This document shows, piece after piece, positions 1 to 11,548 of a DNA stretch of 64,000 nt. Below the pieces are notes generated by a model. It was not told the origin of the DNA and made no database searches. It worked only from the letters and a program-made list of their open reading frames with translations. This DNA is from Astrothelium macrocarpum. Lineage: Eukaryota > Ascomycota > Dothideomycetes > Trypetheliales > Trypetheliaceae. A program made the position numbers and the translations under genes. How positions within the stretch are numbered: the first letter of the stretch is position 1; each line of letters starts with the position of its first letter. The DNA is taken from positions 1 through 64,000 of the forward strand of contig JAGEMR010000065.1 of the NCBI GenBank assembly GCA_021030915.1, written 5' to 3'.

Positions 1-59
1 GTCCTCTTCTCCTTACGCTAATCCTGACTGGGATCCCTAAGCGATATTATCCTCCTGAA

Positions 60-2830
60 CTGTATATTCTCAACAATCATTGATATTTATTTATTATCAA
101 TGATCATAAAAATTATATATAAATCGATTTTATTATTTATTATATAAAAAATGAAATTGATTTATTTATTATATCTTTTTATTATTCGTATAAATTATAA
201 TTATTTAATATTTTTATATTTTCGATTTTTAAATATTTTTATTTTAATAAAATATATATAATTTTTTAATTCAATTTATAACGAATTTTATAATCGGAAT
301 GGATCGAATTATTATCTTATATATATAAAAAAATAATAATTAAAAATAATATTTTTATTAAATGATGAAAAATTGATTTATCATTTATAATATTTATATA
401 AATTTTTAAAAATTTTTTTTATGAAATCATTTTAATCATTATTTAATCATATATATTATTTAATTTAATTGATTTGGATTTTTTATTATTTAATAATTCT
501 TTTTTAAAATTTATTAAATTAAAATGATTAAATAAATAATTTAATATTTAAATCATTAATAAAATATTATATTGATCGAATGATTCGTTTTTATGAAAAT
601 CAAAATATAATCATTTTTATTATAATAAATCAATTAAAAGAAATATAAATATTTTTTGGAAAACGAAAAAGGAATTTTAAAAAAAAAAGAATCCAATTAG
701 AAGGTATTTCATTATATTTTATTGAAAATATATTGTGAATAATTCGTAAAATAGAAATAAAATCTAAAATAAAAGGACGGCGTGATCGTCCACGAAAGGT
801 TCCAATGATTGAAATAGATAATGAAAAGGAAGCTGAAAATTCAGAAAATGTATCTAATAATTCAGATGAGGAGGAAATTCCTCATAAGCGATACGTAACG
901 CGATCGCAGACGAAGAGCTGAGAAAAGCTCACCAGATCTGGGGACGTGACTCTATAAAATAATCTTTTATAAATATTTATATAAAATAATGATAAAATAA
1001 TTTATAAATTTTAATTTTTTAATAAAAATAATAAAAAATTTTATATTCGAATTTAACGATATTAAAAAAAATATAATATATATTACGAATTTATAAATGA
1101 TTTTTTATATTATATAATAATTTTAATTTTTTATTTTTATTATTATATAAACTATTTTAAAAAAATATAATAAAAATCATAAATTGATTTAATTTTAAAA
1201 AATATTCGAAATTTTTAAATCGAATTTCGAAATTAATATTAAAAAATTTCATATAAAATAAAAAATCAATTCTATTGATTTTTAAAAAAAAAAATTAATA
1301 ATAAATTAATTCAATATTTTAATAAATAAAATTTTTATTAAAATTTTTATAAAAAATATATAAAATGAATATAATATTTATTATAAAATAATTAATTTAA
1401 AATTTTAAAATATGATAATTTTAGAATAATGATATTAAAAAAATCAAATTATATAATAATTAATTTTTTTCAAATTTATAATAAAAATTCTTTCTATTTT
1501 AATAATAAATAACGAATTTAAAAGAATTTTTTCTGATATTTATTGTATAATTTTATAAAATCGTATAAAATTTATTCTAAAAAATATTGAAAGAATTCAA
1601 TATTTAAAGAATTCGATTTATAATAAATTTTAAAAAAAAAAAAATTTGTATAAAAAAAATGAATTAATTGAATAAAAGAATAGATAATTGAATAATTGAT
1701 TAAATAATTGATAGAATATATAAATGAATAATTGATTAAAAAATTGATTTAATAATTAATTAAATAATTGATTGAATAATTAGATTAATTATTGAATATG
1801 AAAATAATAGAATATTCGAATAAATAATTAATTAAAAAATTGATGAAATAATTGATAAAATATTTTAATGAATAATTAATAAAATAATTAATAGAATATT
1901 TCTTTTATTAATTATTTTTATTTTAAAAAATAATTCGTATAAAAAATAAATCGATTTATAAAATAAAAAAAATAATTTTTTTTGATTTCATTTTTAATAT
2001 TCATATAAAAATTATTTATTTTAATTATTATAAAAAAATAAAAGATTTTTATTTGAAATATATATAATATTTTTAAAATTATATTATTGATAAAAGAAAA
2101 ATAATAAAAGAAAATTTGTATTAATTTAATCAATTTTAATAATATTTTTTGGGATTTTTTTAAATATTTTTAATAAATCAGATTTTTATTCATTATTTTA
2201 TTTATTCGAATTATCTGATTTTTTTTATTTTATCAGATTATATGATTTCTAATTTATTATTATTATTGATAATAATAGAATTAATATTATTGATTTTATT
2301 ATCATTTTTGATAATGATTGAATTTTATATAGAATCGTCAGATTATTCTTTATTTAAAATAAATAATCTGATTGCGATAGAAGAAATATTAATTATATAT
2401 GAATAATATTTATTTTAATCATTTTATTTATAATTTTTATAATAATTTTTTAGATATTCTATTATTATAAGATATATTAAAAAGGTTATTATATATTTTT
2501 GAATCTAATATAAAAAATATTATATATAAAATACTGATAACGATATATTTTAAAATTGAATTGGAATTATATTGATATACGAATTGTGAATTTATTAATA
2601 TTAATAATATTAATAGATTTATTTGATATGAATTTAATCAAATTTTCTGATAAAATTAAAAAAATTTATGTTTGGAAATTTTTATATAATATAATAAATA
2701 CGTTATTTATTATTGATAAAATAGAATAATTAATAGATTTATTTTAAATTTATAAAATGTATATAAATCATGTATTTAATAATAAATCAATTGATAAAAA
2801 AGTAGATTTATTGATAAATATAAATTTTTA
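60..2830. repeat. AT-rich island with decayed transposon sequence
   Basis: Almost pure A/T sequence with no usable reading frame except around 680-921. It begins and ends abruptly against sequence of normal composition. Composition like this is what RIP (C-to-T mutation of repeats) produces in filamentous ascomycetes; RIP itself is inferred. A recognisable transposase tail at 690-921 shows that at least part of the island was a DNA transposon. Confidence 0.85.
690..952 (+). mobile_element. 3' end of a pogo/Fot1-type element, RIP-decayed
   Basis: Reading forward from 690 gives a tail (RIQLEGISLY.., GRRDRPRK, an acidic S/E/N stretch, RYVTRSQTKS, stop at 919-921). It aligns with the C-terminus of the pogo-type transposase at 33180-33433 (RIELDGVLIY.., acidic stretch, basic end). 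One TGA falls where the relative has CGA (Arg), a C-to-T change. After the stop, 31 bp run to GTGACTC followed by TA, and the nested pogo element also ends GACTC-TA. No matching left inverted repeat is visible, so this copy is truncated or too decayed. Confidence 0.55.
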
Positions 2831-2848
2831 ATTGAGATCCTCTTCCTT

Positions 2849-3826
2849 CTAAATACGCCAACTGGGGCCCTCCAAGCGCGGCCCGAAATCCGGCGTTGGA
2901 AGTTCGTGAGTTGTATCTCCAGCCATTTCATAAATTTCCTCTGTTGTGAAAAGTTCTATTGGTTTCACTTGTGTCTCACTCGCGTCTAATTCCGGCTTCT
3001 CGAGATCATCTGTACTCACGGTTACTACACGCTTTCGACGAATATAAAGGAGTAGCGCTGTTGCTATAAAGAGCGCCCCAATTAGATTGACAATTGAGGT
3101 CACCAATTTCTGCCATAATGCAAAACCGCTGTGTGGATTTTGTTGAAAACTTCCAAATGCTGTTCCTGTACTAACTGGCCAGAGGTCTGAAGGTTGCCAA
3201 TTCAGTTGGAACATGGGGGCGAGGAGTGAGAAATTAGCTTCTGGGGTAATAAGTACCTCAGATATTGTGAGCGAAGTGGGAGGTGCATAATCCCGGTATG
3301 TGAGGCACTCCGTGACCGGAACTGCTGCAGTTAGAGTCGTAGACAGATAACTTTGACTTGACGCAATTTCGAAACATTCGTATCCACTACGAATCGAAAT
3401 TAGAAAAGTCTGACATCTTCGCAATCAGAAAAAGCATACCTTGGGCAGCACCCTGCTGCAGTCTCTCCAGGGAATGAAATTGAAAGTCCAGGTATTCAGC
3501 AATAGTAGACCCATCATAATCAATAGTCGCTGAGTAAGCAATCACATATCCATCTGGACAGGAAATTCCGGGAGAGTAGATGCCGGTGAGTAACTGATAG
3601 TTGCTCATAGGAGTTGGAGTCGTCGTTGACGGAGGCTAGCAACTGGTGTCATAGGCGGCTTCCGCTTTGGGGTCATTTGATTTGAAGTTAATAGAGCAGC
3701 TCCGCGCTTGGCAAGCTACATCAGAACTACATAGTAGTAGAGAAGAGCAACTGGAGGAGGATAGAAGGCTGTCGTCAAGGGACCCAAATTGAATCGAGTG
3801 AACGTCGCGAGATTAGTCGAAGCCAT
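2849..3826 (-). pseudogene. broken gene for a single-pass membrane/surface protein
   Basis: The start at 3826 gives FNLGPLTTAF followed by YPP. One missing base then shifts the frame; in another frame it continues SSCSSLLLC.. to TSC, a TAG stop, and PPSTTTPTP. From there it runs through YSPGISCPDGY, typical of a family of Pezizomycotina cysteine-rich surface proteins of unknown function. A 53-nt stretch with GTATGC..TAG ends lies near 3395-3447, but its phase does not join the flanking frames. The last part encodes one membrane helix (near 3055-3110, with RRKR after it) and an acidic cytoplasmic tail. Frameshift, stop and bad intron phase together indicate a pseudogene. It borders the AT-rich island. 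Function is unknown. Confidence 0.6.
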
Positions 3827-5204
3827 CGGTATTCAGATTGTGTGTTAGTCGTAATGTTCAGATAGTATAGACGAGCCTTCGCCCCCAATCAACTTCTAAC
3901 AGCCAGAGCGGGGGCTAGAATGCTGTGCGAGAAGCCGAGAACCCCTTGGGTATCGCGAAGTTTGTCCAGTTAAAAATTAATTCTTGAAGTATGTACGACC
4001 TCAAGGAAGACACATGAGGATTTTTTTTAGCGACAATAGCAGAAACACCATCTATGCTAAGATTAGGTGTCATAGCCGCGGGGCTACGGCGTTTTCGTCT
4101 CGACGTGCTTGAGTGGCGCTGTTGTGTCCGCTTTCTTTAGAGATAGGATGCAGTGATGTCAAGCGCACGGCTTCGAGAGATCAAGAATTTTGGTTGGAAT
4201 ATTGGAGCGATGTACTGCTACCATTTAGCTCCACTTCCTGGTTCAAGTCGGGTTATCTATTTCTGCCTCTTCCAGTAAGGTTTGCACTGGAATGATCCCT
4301 AGGCGGCGTAGGACTGCGGCAAGTTGGGCTGGAAACGAGACACTCTACACGTGTTCAAAGAATGGTTATCACAGAACAAATGAGAAAAATTATTCGTTCA
4401 TCTGGACACACATGTATTGAAAGGCGGTGTGCCTTGGATCAGTCCGTGTTGGATATCTCTGTCGAGTAACAGAATCTTCAAATTAGCAACTTTAGCAGCA
4501 GTCCAGCAATCTCGGCGATTCTGAATATGTCAGCTGCAAGGGACGTGGAGCGAGACTGTATGATCGTTGCTGTAATCATTAGAATCGCCATCAGGGCTGC
4601 AATAAGAAATATCAAGTACTGTAGTATATGCCGTATGATCCGTGACGTGCTTTATTGTGCTCTGGAGCATTGCTCGGATCGTAGTCATTAGACTTCGCAC
4701 CGTAGAAAACTGCTACGTTCATGCCATAACCATGTGTAGATTACTGTGCTTAACATTGAGACGAACGGTCTATAATGAGGTGCACACCTTCAGCATGGGC
4801 CACGGTATCTTGCCTATCCATAAAGGTTCATGATTCCGTCAGTTTCTCATCATCGTCCACTGCAAAACAGTAGATCTTTCTGGGCTATTCTCGTCATCTC
4901 CGTGGCTTGGAACCCATTACCGGAGGTGAGCATTGCCCCTGTGCTTCACAGTTTTAGCGAACCGCCACCGGTCTGTGTACTAATGCTGAAACATTTGCCA
5001 CACCCACGTTGGTTGTAAATAAAGGTCAATATGTTTTAGTCTGCTAGAGTGTATCTGCTGGTGATGGAAGAGATCTTGGAAATCTGACATTGCTGGTAGC
5101 TGTTCTGCCCAGCTCGATTGAGACGAGTGTGCACGGGCGCGCGGCTACTCCTCCCGCCGCGAACTGCGTCCCGTCCCAGTGCGCTAATTAGTAAAATTTC
5201 CGTC
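3827..5204. other. intergenic, no gene seen
   Basis: Only short random frames on both strands. No domain, tRNA or repeat was recognised. The last few hundred bases are presumably the old promoter of the P450 gene. Confidence 0.6.
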
Positions 5205-6846
5205 ATGAGCTTGCTAGACGTTCGCTTCGTTGTCTGGGTCTGGGTCGTCACTGATTTTGGCTTGTGGGGAGGCCTACTATCTGTCCTCGTCATCTATCGT
5301 CTAAATTTCCACCCTCTAGCCAAGTTCCTAGGACCAAGGCTTGCTGCAGTCACTTATTTCTACGCTGAGTATTACGATCTATGGCTGGGCGGTAAACTGT
5401 TCTTCAAATTGAATGAACTATATGGCCAGTACGGTATGTTTTCCTGCCATTCTCAAGCTAATGCTTTGTGCTTACCCTGCAGCAGGACCGGTCGTTCGAA
5501 TCAACCCAGACGAGCTGCATTTCAACGATCCAGATTTCTACGATGAAATTTATACCGTATCTGGGAAGACTGAGGTCCCCTACAAAAAGGCCAATATGTT
5601 TGGACCATATCCCGCCGTTAGACCCTCAAGTTTCTGGTTTGGAGGGCTGCTTTTGATACTTGCAATAGGTGATTGGAACAATGGGATACAAGCTGCATCG
5701 CTTGCGGCGCGAAGTCATCAATCAGTATTTCTCCAAGCGCTCGGTCAGCGAGATCATGCCCTTTCTAGTCCCCATCCTCGAAAATTTCGTATGCGCATCG
5801 AAGATGCTAGCCGTGCAGGTAAACGCGTAAACCTAAAACATGCTCGCACTGCTTTGACTATGGACAACATGAGCCAATACTGCTTCTCGCGGACACCTGA
5901 TCGAGTACTGTCGTCTGACTTCGCCAAACGCGCCTTTGATAACATTGATCAATTTGTTGGTGTTAACTTATGGAATGTTTACTATCCATGGTTGATGAGG
6001 TGGATCTATAAAATCCCTGAACAAGTTCTTAAGGGACTGATGCCTGCAATGACTGAGATTGTTGACGAGTGTGAGATTTTATCTCAATCAGTCGAGGCTT
6101 TCCGTATTGGACAAGATCAATTACATGAAAAATCCGGTCATCGCACGATCTTTCACGATTTGCTCGAGAGCAATTTGCCTCCGCATGAAAAGTCTCGCCT
6201 TCGCCTTCGCGATGAAGCCTTTTCCCTTGTCACCGCCGGCTCTGGCACCACAGCATATAGCTGCAAAACCATTACAGATTACATTACCGCTGACCCTGCG
6301 GCACATCGGATGCTTCTCTCTGGGCTTAAAACCATCGTGCCGGGCCGTAATGATGCTCCAGATCTCGTCAAGCTCGAGCGGCTCCCTTATCTCAGTGCCG
6401 TCATTCACGAGAGCCTCCGGCTAACCCATCTCGTTACCCACCGCCAATTACGCTGTTTCCCACAAAAAAAAACTCCTTTACAATGGAAAAACTATCTTTC
6501 CTGGTACCACAGTCGCCATGAGCGGAGCCCTTTTGCACGAGAATCCAAATGTCTTCCCAGAGCCGTGTAAGCTCAAGCCGGACCGCTGACTCGTACCTGA
6601 AGATCAACGCTTGAATCGCTGAGACATTTCGTTGTCTCTGATCGGAATAGCCGCGGTTGTCTCGGCTCTAATCTTGCTTGTGCGGAGCTTTTGCTGATCG
6701 TTGCTGTCACATTTCGCCGATTCGAGTTTGATATCAGCGAGGTAAGCAAAGAGCGGATTATTGATGTCGACCGGGATCTGATCCTGCCTTTCCCTAAGAA
6801 GGAGAGCGAAGGTGTTATCGTAAAGGTAAAACGAGTCGAGTCATGA
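5205..6846 (+). pseudogene. cytochrome P450 pseudogene (CYP58/trichodiene-oxygenase-like)
   Basis: Begins with a membrane anchor (VVWVWVVTDFGLWGG) and the P450 N-terminal signature YGPVVRINPDELHF. Two introns fit well (5434-5485 and 5617-5668). Exon 3 gives LHRLRREVINQYFSKRS, then loses one base near 5790. The next frame carries the oxygen-binding helix (AGSGTTAYS, usually AGxDTT) and the ExxR motif (HESLRL). A run of nine A near 6453-6461 shifts the frame again. A TGA at about 6586-6588 sits where Trp is expected in PDRWL, and another shift follows near 6620. The haem loop reads NSRGCLGSNLA, so Cys is kept but the usual FxxG start is lost. The rest runs to a normal stop (FPKKESEGVIVKV). At least four lesions make function very unlikely. 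The family suggests a former oxidation step in secondary metabolism. Confidence 0.85.
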
Positions 6847-7340
6847 AAAACATATGACTGCTGCTCTGTGAAGTTCCCCGAGGGATCAATCGAGCATAGC
6901 AGTTATAGCAATCAAGACGTTGAACATTATGGTAGGTGCGCATTTACTGTCATTGAAATTTGGCTTTCCAAAGTTAATGATTCGGCTCAATGTACGCATT
7001 GTAAGTTCCAGCATACTGGAGCCTGGTCGACGACCTGAGTGAGCCTAGATAGGTCTGACAAGCAAGTAGGAGACATATTTCTCATACTCGATACGGTCTT
7101 CCCATGGAATCATCTGACACTATCCAAGTCTGCCTGTGGATCATGTGAGATACAGCATGTCTAAACATGGTAGAACGCCACCAGTGGTTGCAAAAGGAAG
7201 TTTTATAGACTACCGGAAATGACATTTGGCCATTCGCATATTCGAGGAACTCGAATGAAATTTCTCGACATCAGAAATGTGGTGCCCTCATTGAGAGATG
7301 TCTCTGGGAGTTGTGGCGTCTATCACGGCTGAGCTTCTCT
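6847..7340. other. intergenic, convergent gene ends
   Basis: Lies between the end of the P450 pseudogene and the end of the TPR/ankyrin gene. No coding or repeat feature seen. Confidence 0.6.
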
Positions 7341-10023
7341 TCAATATGTACCACTGGGCTCGCTGGAAAGTTCAACCGGTTCCGCTGGCCAATCGTCTCG
7401 GGTTTTTTTCGAGCCTCGATTGAGAACCAGTAAGAGCTCCTGGTGACCGGAAGCCAAAGCCATATCATAGGGGGTCTTGCCTTCTGAATTTGCTTGAAAA
7501 GAATCTGCACCTTGGTCGCACAGGAACGAAGTCAAGGCAGCACGGAGATTCAGATCCCACATGTATGAGCCTGTCCAAAAAGTGACAGCCTGATGAAGCA
7601 CTGTTCTGCCGGAAGTTTCAAACGGCGCATTCACGTCCCATCCATGCTTAAGCAAAATCTTCAAGATTGCAATTATCCGGCTTGGAACGTAGTCCTTTTC
7701 AGTCTCCGACATGGTTTTCATCAACCATGAGCGATTCATCAATTGCCCGGCCAAAGTCGACCATGAATCAGGCTCAGACGGCTTGGCACCGTTTGCAATT
7801 AAAAACTCAACCATATCCACTTGTCGAGCCCCAATGGCAAATTTCAAGGGCGTGAGACTTGTTGTGTATCCGTACGGCACCTCGTTGATGTTAAAATTTG
7901 AGCCCAGGAGCCGCCGTGCCATTTCGATCTCGCCGAAGAGTGCGGCGAAGTGCAGCGCTGTTACACGTTCTGGACGAACGCGTTTGCGGAATTTTGACCG
8001 CCAAAAGTCTCTTTTCCCGTTGAGAAGACTGGCGAAAGACGAATAATCACCGTCGCAGACAGCGTCTTCAATTCGATCTTTGGGTTGGCACCCGATCTTC
8101 TCGAGTATCTCCATCCGAGACAGCGTTTCGCCCTTGAAGATTTCATTTGCCCCCAGACGTTCACCCACGCTTAGAGCTGCGATACCAAGTGCTTCCGGGT
8201 TTGCAAAGTGATCTTCATTCACTCTCGCTCTCTCCGCGGCTCCTATCTCACTTCTCTCGTCTACCGATGAAAGAGATGTCACCGTAACGGACTGCAGATC
8301 CTCCAAACCCACTTTATTTGATGAGATCCATTGTTGTGATTGTTGAAGAGTAGCAGCTGGCGGCTGCGAGATCATCGCAGGTACGGGGCCGTAACAACGG
8401 TTTTCCATGGATAGCGCGAGAGAAGATGCAGAAAGCCGACTTTGAATACGCTTTCCTACTAAGTCTAATTCTTCAGAGGTCGACAGAGTCAGTAGTGACG
8501 AAGAGTCAAGATGATCCACCTTCGTACCCAGTGACTCTTCGACAACTTTCAAAACGGCATCTCTACGTGCCTCTGGTATCATGGCAATGTATGATTTGGC
8601 ACGAGCACTGTTATTGAGCAAGACACATATATGTGCCATGAGCGCCGTTGACTCCAACGAGGCCTCGCTGCGCTTGCCTAGTAACCGCCTTCGGCCATGT
8701 AAAGCTTTCTCACATTCAGATCGCGCACGGTCGAACTGGCCCATGCGGATATACAAATGCGATAGCAGATGTGCGGCCTCGCATATGTACCCGCGTTGTT
8801 CATCAGAACTTGCTGAGTGTTGGACCAGGCTTACAAGAGCTTTTTCGGCATCAGTAGGCTCTTGCCTGTGATACGCACAGACAGCAAGTCTATACTGTAC
8901 ACCGAAGATGTCGCAGAATGCCCGTTGTTGCTTCGGAAGCTGTTGTAGTACTTGTATTGCTTCTCGAAGAAGAGACTCAGCCTCTTCCCATTCCTGCGCT
9001 TCGAAAGCTTTTCTGCCCTCATCTAGCGCTGCTTCGGCAAGATCGGTGTTCAAGTCATCGGCAGAGTCGTTCTCTGTTTCATCAACAGCATCGCCTTCCT
9101 CCACAGCAAGTTCCGGAGAAGTTGCGCTCGTCACGACGATATGCGCTTCGTCCCCAGAAAAGATGGAGGGGGCAATGGTGACCATATCCGAAGGATCCGA
9201 ACGTCGCTGATCCCGGCGTAAAGACCCTAGAGTACTTACCCATTCCGCAGCGCGAACGCTACTATCTACCGGTCCTTGACGTCCAGCAACAAAACCCGCA
9301 GATGGAGCTATCTCGTACATGGCTGCACCTTTCACAATAACTTCACGCGCACACTGCATTAGAGCGGCCTCAATATGAAAAGATCGCGATTGTGGATCAG
9401 CTTCCGATGATCTCTGCAATTTCTCAACCATATCTTGCAACTTGTCAAGTTCCTTAGCAAGCCCTCGATCAGCTCGACAAGATGCAGTGTACGCGAGCAC
9501 CCTGCAGCTGAGATTAGCTTTTTCAAACATTTATCAGAAGCAAGACTCACGTATTGATCAACAGCAGTGTGGCAGTATGCAATTTGTTGGCCTGCCAGCA
9601 AACTTTTGTCTCGATACTTGTAACTTGATCTCTGCTACTGTCCAGTTTCCTTTGATGCTGATCCTGACCGATGAAACTAGACTCTTTCCCTCGAACACTT
9701 CTGATAAACAGGATCAGGTCTTGCATTGCCTGACTGGTCTCTTCCAATCGCGCTGTGAGATAACCCCATATCTTGCAATCGACATCATAAGGCGGAGGTA
9801 GAGTTATCTCACCCTTGTCTAATACTTCTTCCAACTCGGTATAAACAAGGTCGCATTCGTTGCCAAGTGATTTGATCTCCGCTGCCAGATTCTTGACCGT
9901 GGTGTCGATGGTTTTAGTGTCCTGACCGAGCTTCGAGAGAGAACTTCCCAGCTTCCAAGCTGCTTTACTCAGCGCAAGGACGGCAGAGGCCGCACCCGCA
10001 GCGGTAAATGGGGTGACAACCAT
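7341..10023 (-). CDS. NLR-like protein: fungal N-domain, TPR region, ankyrin repeats
   Basis: Two exons (10023-9551 and 9501-7341) joined by a 49-nt intron that keeps phase (ILLINT to VLAYTA), about 877 residues. Residues 1-110 resemble the small helical N-domain of fungal NACHT/NLR and prion-type proteins (PFTAAGAASAVLALSKAAWK). The middle (about 315-480) has TPR-like helical pairs (LDEGRKAFEAQEWEEAESLL, HLLSHLYIRMGQFDRARSEC). The last 210 residues hold ankyrin repeats (TALHFAALFGEIEMARRLL, GRTVLHQAV, GKTPYDMALASG). No Walker A (GxxxxGK[ST]) or NB-ARC/NACHT motif is visible, so this is NLR-like in its ends only. Such proteins often act in nonself recognition or as scaffolds; that role is inferred. 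The frame is intact. Confidence 0.8.
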
Positions 10024-11548
10024 GGTTGCTGATTCATGCGCACATTATAGTCAGAAGTGAATGCGCTACGTTGATACGCACTACGATGTGCAACGATTTC
10101 ATATCAGAAAGAGCGAGACGCGAAGTCTGGGAACAGCTCGTTGCAATGAAGACAGCTCGAGAGAGGTTATGGCGTGCGCCACAGCCTTGTGTGCCGTGGT
10201 CATGGAGCAATCATAGCCGGCTGCATTCATCAGAGAGTTCGAATACGAGAGATAAAAGAAAGCCCCTCACTCGCGCGCAAACCGCACGCCTCCAGCTGGC
10301 GAGGGCTAGACTTAAGCCTCTCTCATCTGGCCAGGCGAATATCTTCAGCCGCAAACCGTTTACATCTGCACCTCGCTGTGGGACGAGGCCGCATTAGTCC
10401 ATGCAGCGCACAGCCTCATACACTTTACGTCTTAAAACGGAAGGTTTATTGGAGTCACTACCCTATCGCATTCGATAGACATGCACATCGAATGCAGGGC
10501 GTATTCAACGCTACACTGCTTTTTTATAAGATCTTCATAGGGACTTCTGACCAATGGAATAATTGATATCCGGCCCCGGTCGATCAAAGCTCTTTTTTGT
10601 AGAGCATTCAACAGGACTTTGACTGAAGTCTCATTCTGAACCGTCAGCGGCGTCGCGAAGGATGCCGTAGCCATGAGACACAGTTGGATGTTGTACATGG
10701 TACTCATGGCCAACACGTTGTTAACGAAGGCGTTTGGGCACTACACAAATATCGAAATCGCTGCTCTCTGGTTGTTGGTGCGCCCTGCATACCTCTGCTG
10801 CTATTCCTATTTGCTAATGGGAATTGCCTCAGGTCTACGGTAATCTAGATTCTACCATCCGTACAACAGCTCTCACGTCAAACCGGAAAAGGCTACTTCC
10901 TAAGGACTAGAGTTCCAGATATCTGATAGACCTGATCAGTGTGTCGATCCAAATAATGGAGCTCGCAAAGCGCGTAGATCTCTAACGCACGGATGGAGTT
11001 AAGCTGCACGCACGTTTTTACTCTACAGTAAATCGAACATGCGTTAAGTAGTCCGGGAACCCAGTATTAAACGAAGAGTCTATGAATATTCGTGAATATT
11101 CTCGCAAAACCCCTGAATTCTATAACCGCGAGACTCGCAAGATCTTGGGAATCCTCCGACCCTGAATTCGAGCGCGCCTTCTGCTAGATAGTAGCGTCTA
11201 GGTCCAAAAGAACTGTCGGCAAAGCGGGAAACAGGCATGGTAGCTGCCTTGCCAGACGCGGTAAGCGAAACGCCCGTGGAGGCGGAGGAGGCAATGTGCT
11301 TGCGTTTTTCGGCCGTCTGATGTGGTGCCTACTTAGCTGCATCTAAAGATAAGCCAAAAAGATGATCAGCTCAGCCTTCACTCACATTCGCATCTTCCTT
11401 TCGTTGGTTTATTTCGACGGCGTCCCTTGAGCATCACCATCGTTTATCGGGCAGTACCGACAAATTTGTGCCTCATCAACTAGCAGCTTTACTAGTATTC
11501 ACTGCACCGTTCCTCTATTGTCAAGAGCTCACACGAGTCCTATACTCC
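10024..11548. other. intergenic, divergent promoters
   Basis: Separates the minus-strand TPR/ankyrin gene from the plus-strand UNC93-like gene, so it holds both promoters. A 94-codon frame at 10432-10716 (minus) has no recognisable domain and is not called. Confidence 0.5.

Noticed and set aside
7667..9210. Plus-strand open frames of 60-100 codons inside the TPR/ankyrin gene
   Set aside because: They are antisense shadows of an intact minus-strand gene and show no domains.
10432..10716. Minus-strand frame starting with a hydrophobic segment
   Set aside because: No family pattern, no introns joining it to anything, and it lies in a promoter region.
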